Assembly (NCBI RefSeq): GCF_003813905.1
Contig: NZ_RPFJ01000005.1
Location: 90,655-154,654 of the forward strand
Source of the DNA: Aureibaculum marinum
GTDB taxonomy: Bacteria; Bacteroidota; Bacteroidia; Flavobacteriales; Flavobacteriaceae
Direction: 5' to 3'
Length of the DNA: 64,000 bases
Both the position numbers and the translations under genes were made by a program. Every line of letters begins with the position of its first letter. Within the stretch, counting starts at the first letter, position 1. Shown here piece after piece: positions 63,398 through 64,000 of this stretch. The notes under the pieces are model-generated. The model worked only from the letters and a program-made list of their open reading frames with translations, had not been told where the DNA came from and ran no database searches.

Positions 63398-63632
63398 TCA
63401 GTGTTGTTTTCTATAAATTAAACCTAATAAAAACTATGCAAGCTTATATAAAATACATTATACTAAAATGAACAATTTACTAAATTACTTGTTTTAAAAA
63501 AAATACTTGAGTATTATGTCCATATAAAATTAAATAGAGAATAAATTAAGAAAGTATACTACCGACTCCTACTCATTTTTTAATCTTTAAGATTTATTAT
63601 TCTTACTCACATTATTAAAAAATATAATAAGC

Positions 63633-63650
63633 TGTATGGATTTTGTCTAG
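63633..63650 (-). promoter_or_regulatory. heptamer direct-repeat operator, copy 6 (weak)
   Basis: On the complement CTAGACA-AAAT-CCATACA. The first heptamer is perfect, the second has two mismatches to CTARACA. It lies about 127 bases before galT. Confidence 0.35.
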
Positions 63651-63776
63651 CCATATTTAATAATAATTATTTTAATTATTTTACCTTAGCATTCGGTTTA
63701 CAAGTTATCTTAATAGACCGCTAATCATACAAAAAAAAATACCTTTTTTCTGCATCAAATTTAAAAACAAAAAAAA

Positions 63777-64000
63777 ATGCAATCAGATTTAAAAACACAT
63801 CCTCATCGTCGCTACAATATTTTAACTGGCGAATGGGTATTAGTTTCTCCGCACAGAACTAAAAGACCTTGGCAAGGAAAAACTGAGTCTTCTTCTAAAA
63901 AAGAATCCATCTCTTATGACCCTAGTTGCTACCTCTGCCCTACAAACACTAGAATTAATGGAGAAATTAATCCTGATTATAAAAATACCTTTGTTTTTAA
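63777..64000 (+). CDS. galT: galactose-1-phosphate uridylyltransferase (5' part; continues beyond window)
   Basis: GalT swaps UMP between UDP-glucose and galactose 1-phosphate in the Leloir pathway, the main route for D-galactose set free from agar. I read 74 codons from the ATG at 63777. The N-terminus [27 protein letters not shown] is diagnostic, followed by the zinc-binding pair CYLCP. The gene runs off the window end and is probably followed by galactokinase, as in other Flavobacteriia. Its upstream region holds heptamer-repeat operators, tying it to the agar genes. Confidence 0.93.
   Translation, partial: MQSDLKTHPHRRYNILTGEWVLVSPHRTKRPWQGKTESSSKKESISYDPSCYLCPTNTRINGEINPDYKNTFVF

Larger units (their letters stand above)
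63229..63776. other. divergent intergenic region before galT
   Basis: 548 bases, very AT-rich, with no gene seen. It separates the TPR-LuxR gene (-) from galT (+) and contains two heptamer-repeat operators (63380-63397 and, inverted, 63633-63650). Promoters for both genes must lie here; no exact consensus could be assigned. Confidence 0.5.

Noticed and set aside
1..64000. tRNA, rRNA, CRISPR array or transposase
   Set aside because: No cloverleaf-like CCA-ended segment, no regular spaced repeats and no transposase motifs were seen in any gap by eye.

Overview
The window is from a marine, agar- and porphyran-degrading member of the Flavobacteriaceae (Bacteroidota). The evidence is the low-GC sequence, the Bacteroidota-type promoter TTG-N19-TAnnTTTG before the trigger factor gene, the TPR-LuxR membrane regulator, and the close match of many genes to the red-algal galactan systems known from Zobellia and Formosa. 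Families were assigned by reading motifs and from memory; no database search was run.

Region 1 (1-12,925) is an ordinary chromosomal backbone. It holds trigger factor (partial), a small membrane protein, an esterase, pdxJ, a CBS protein, an aminotransferase, a thioesterase, a secreted nuclease, an AraC regulator, two small genes, an ergothioneine-type set (egtB, egtD and an Asp/Glu-racemase-fold gene) and a Rossmann oxidoreductase.

Region 2 (13,277-29,439, + strand) is one long operon. It starts with a GH50 agarase lipoprotein, a PhoD-like metallophosphoesterase and an FG-GAP/UnbV lipoprotein. It continues with an unusual CoA-based module: enoyl-CoA hydratase, aldehyde dehydrogenase, a solute-binding protein without signal peptide, and two class III CoA-transferases. 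It ends with an exported FAD enzyme, an FMN-binding-like partner and a GH16 agarase/porphyranase. The CoA module is the best candidate for an undescribed system.

Region 3 (29,453-38,671) is the methyl-galactose part. A P450, a ferredoxin and a ferredoxin reductase match the 6-O-methyl-D-galactose demethylase of porphyran degraders; an alcohol dehydrogenase and an esterase follow. An AraC regulator sits between this operon and a divergent kinase/isomerase/aldolase operon. Both operons carry the same 20-bp operator. The second operon is chemically suited to L-galactose, the other sugar of porphyran.

Region 4 (38,734-46,045) has a large FG-GAP/BIG2 protein and then a decayed galactonate pathway: a galactonate dehydratase relic, an MFS relic, a lactonase tail and a frameshifted KDPGal/KDPG aldolase. 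An intact GH2 lipoprotein follows.

Region 5 (46,265-61,223, - strand) is the agar core. One operon reads sulfatase, 3,6-anhydrogalactose dehydrogenase, anhydrogalactonate cycloisomerase, GH117, MFS sugar porter, GH50, GH16, GH2. Behind it lie a recombination scar and a two-gene dehydrogenase/reductase operon that would complete conversion of L-anhydrogalactose to 2-keto-3-deoxygluconate.

Region 6 (61,224-64,000) has a TPR-LuxR regulator and the start of galT. A direct heptamer repeat, CTAGACA-N4-CTARACA, recurs six times upstream of galactan and galactose genes and is a candidate regulon operator. There is no SusC/SusD pair, tRNA, rRNA, CRISPR array or intact mobile element in the window. 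Base composition alternates in blocks, which points to assembly by repeated horizontal transfer.
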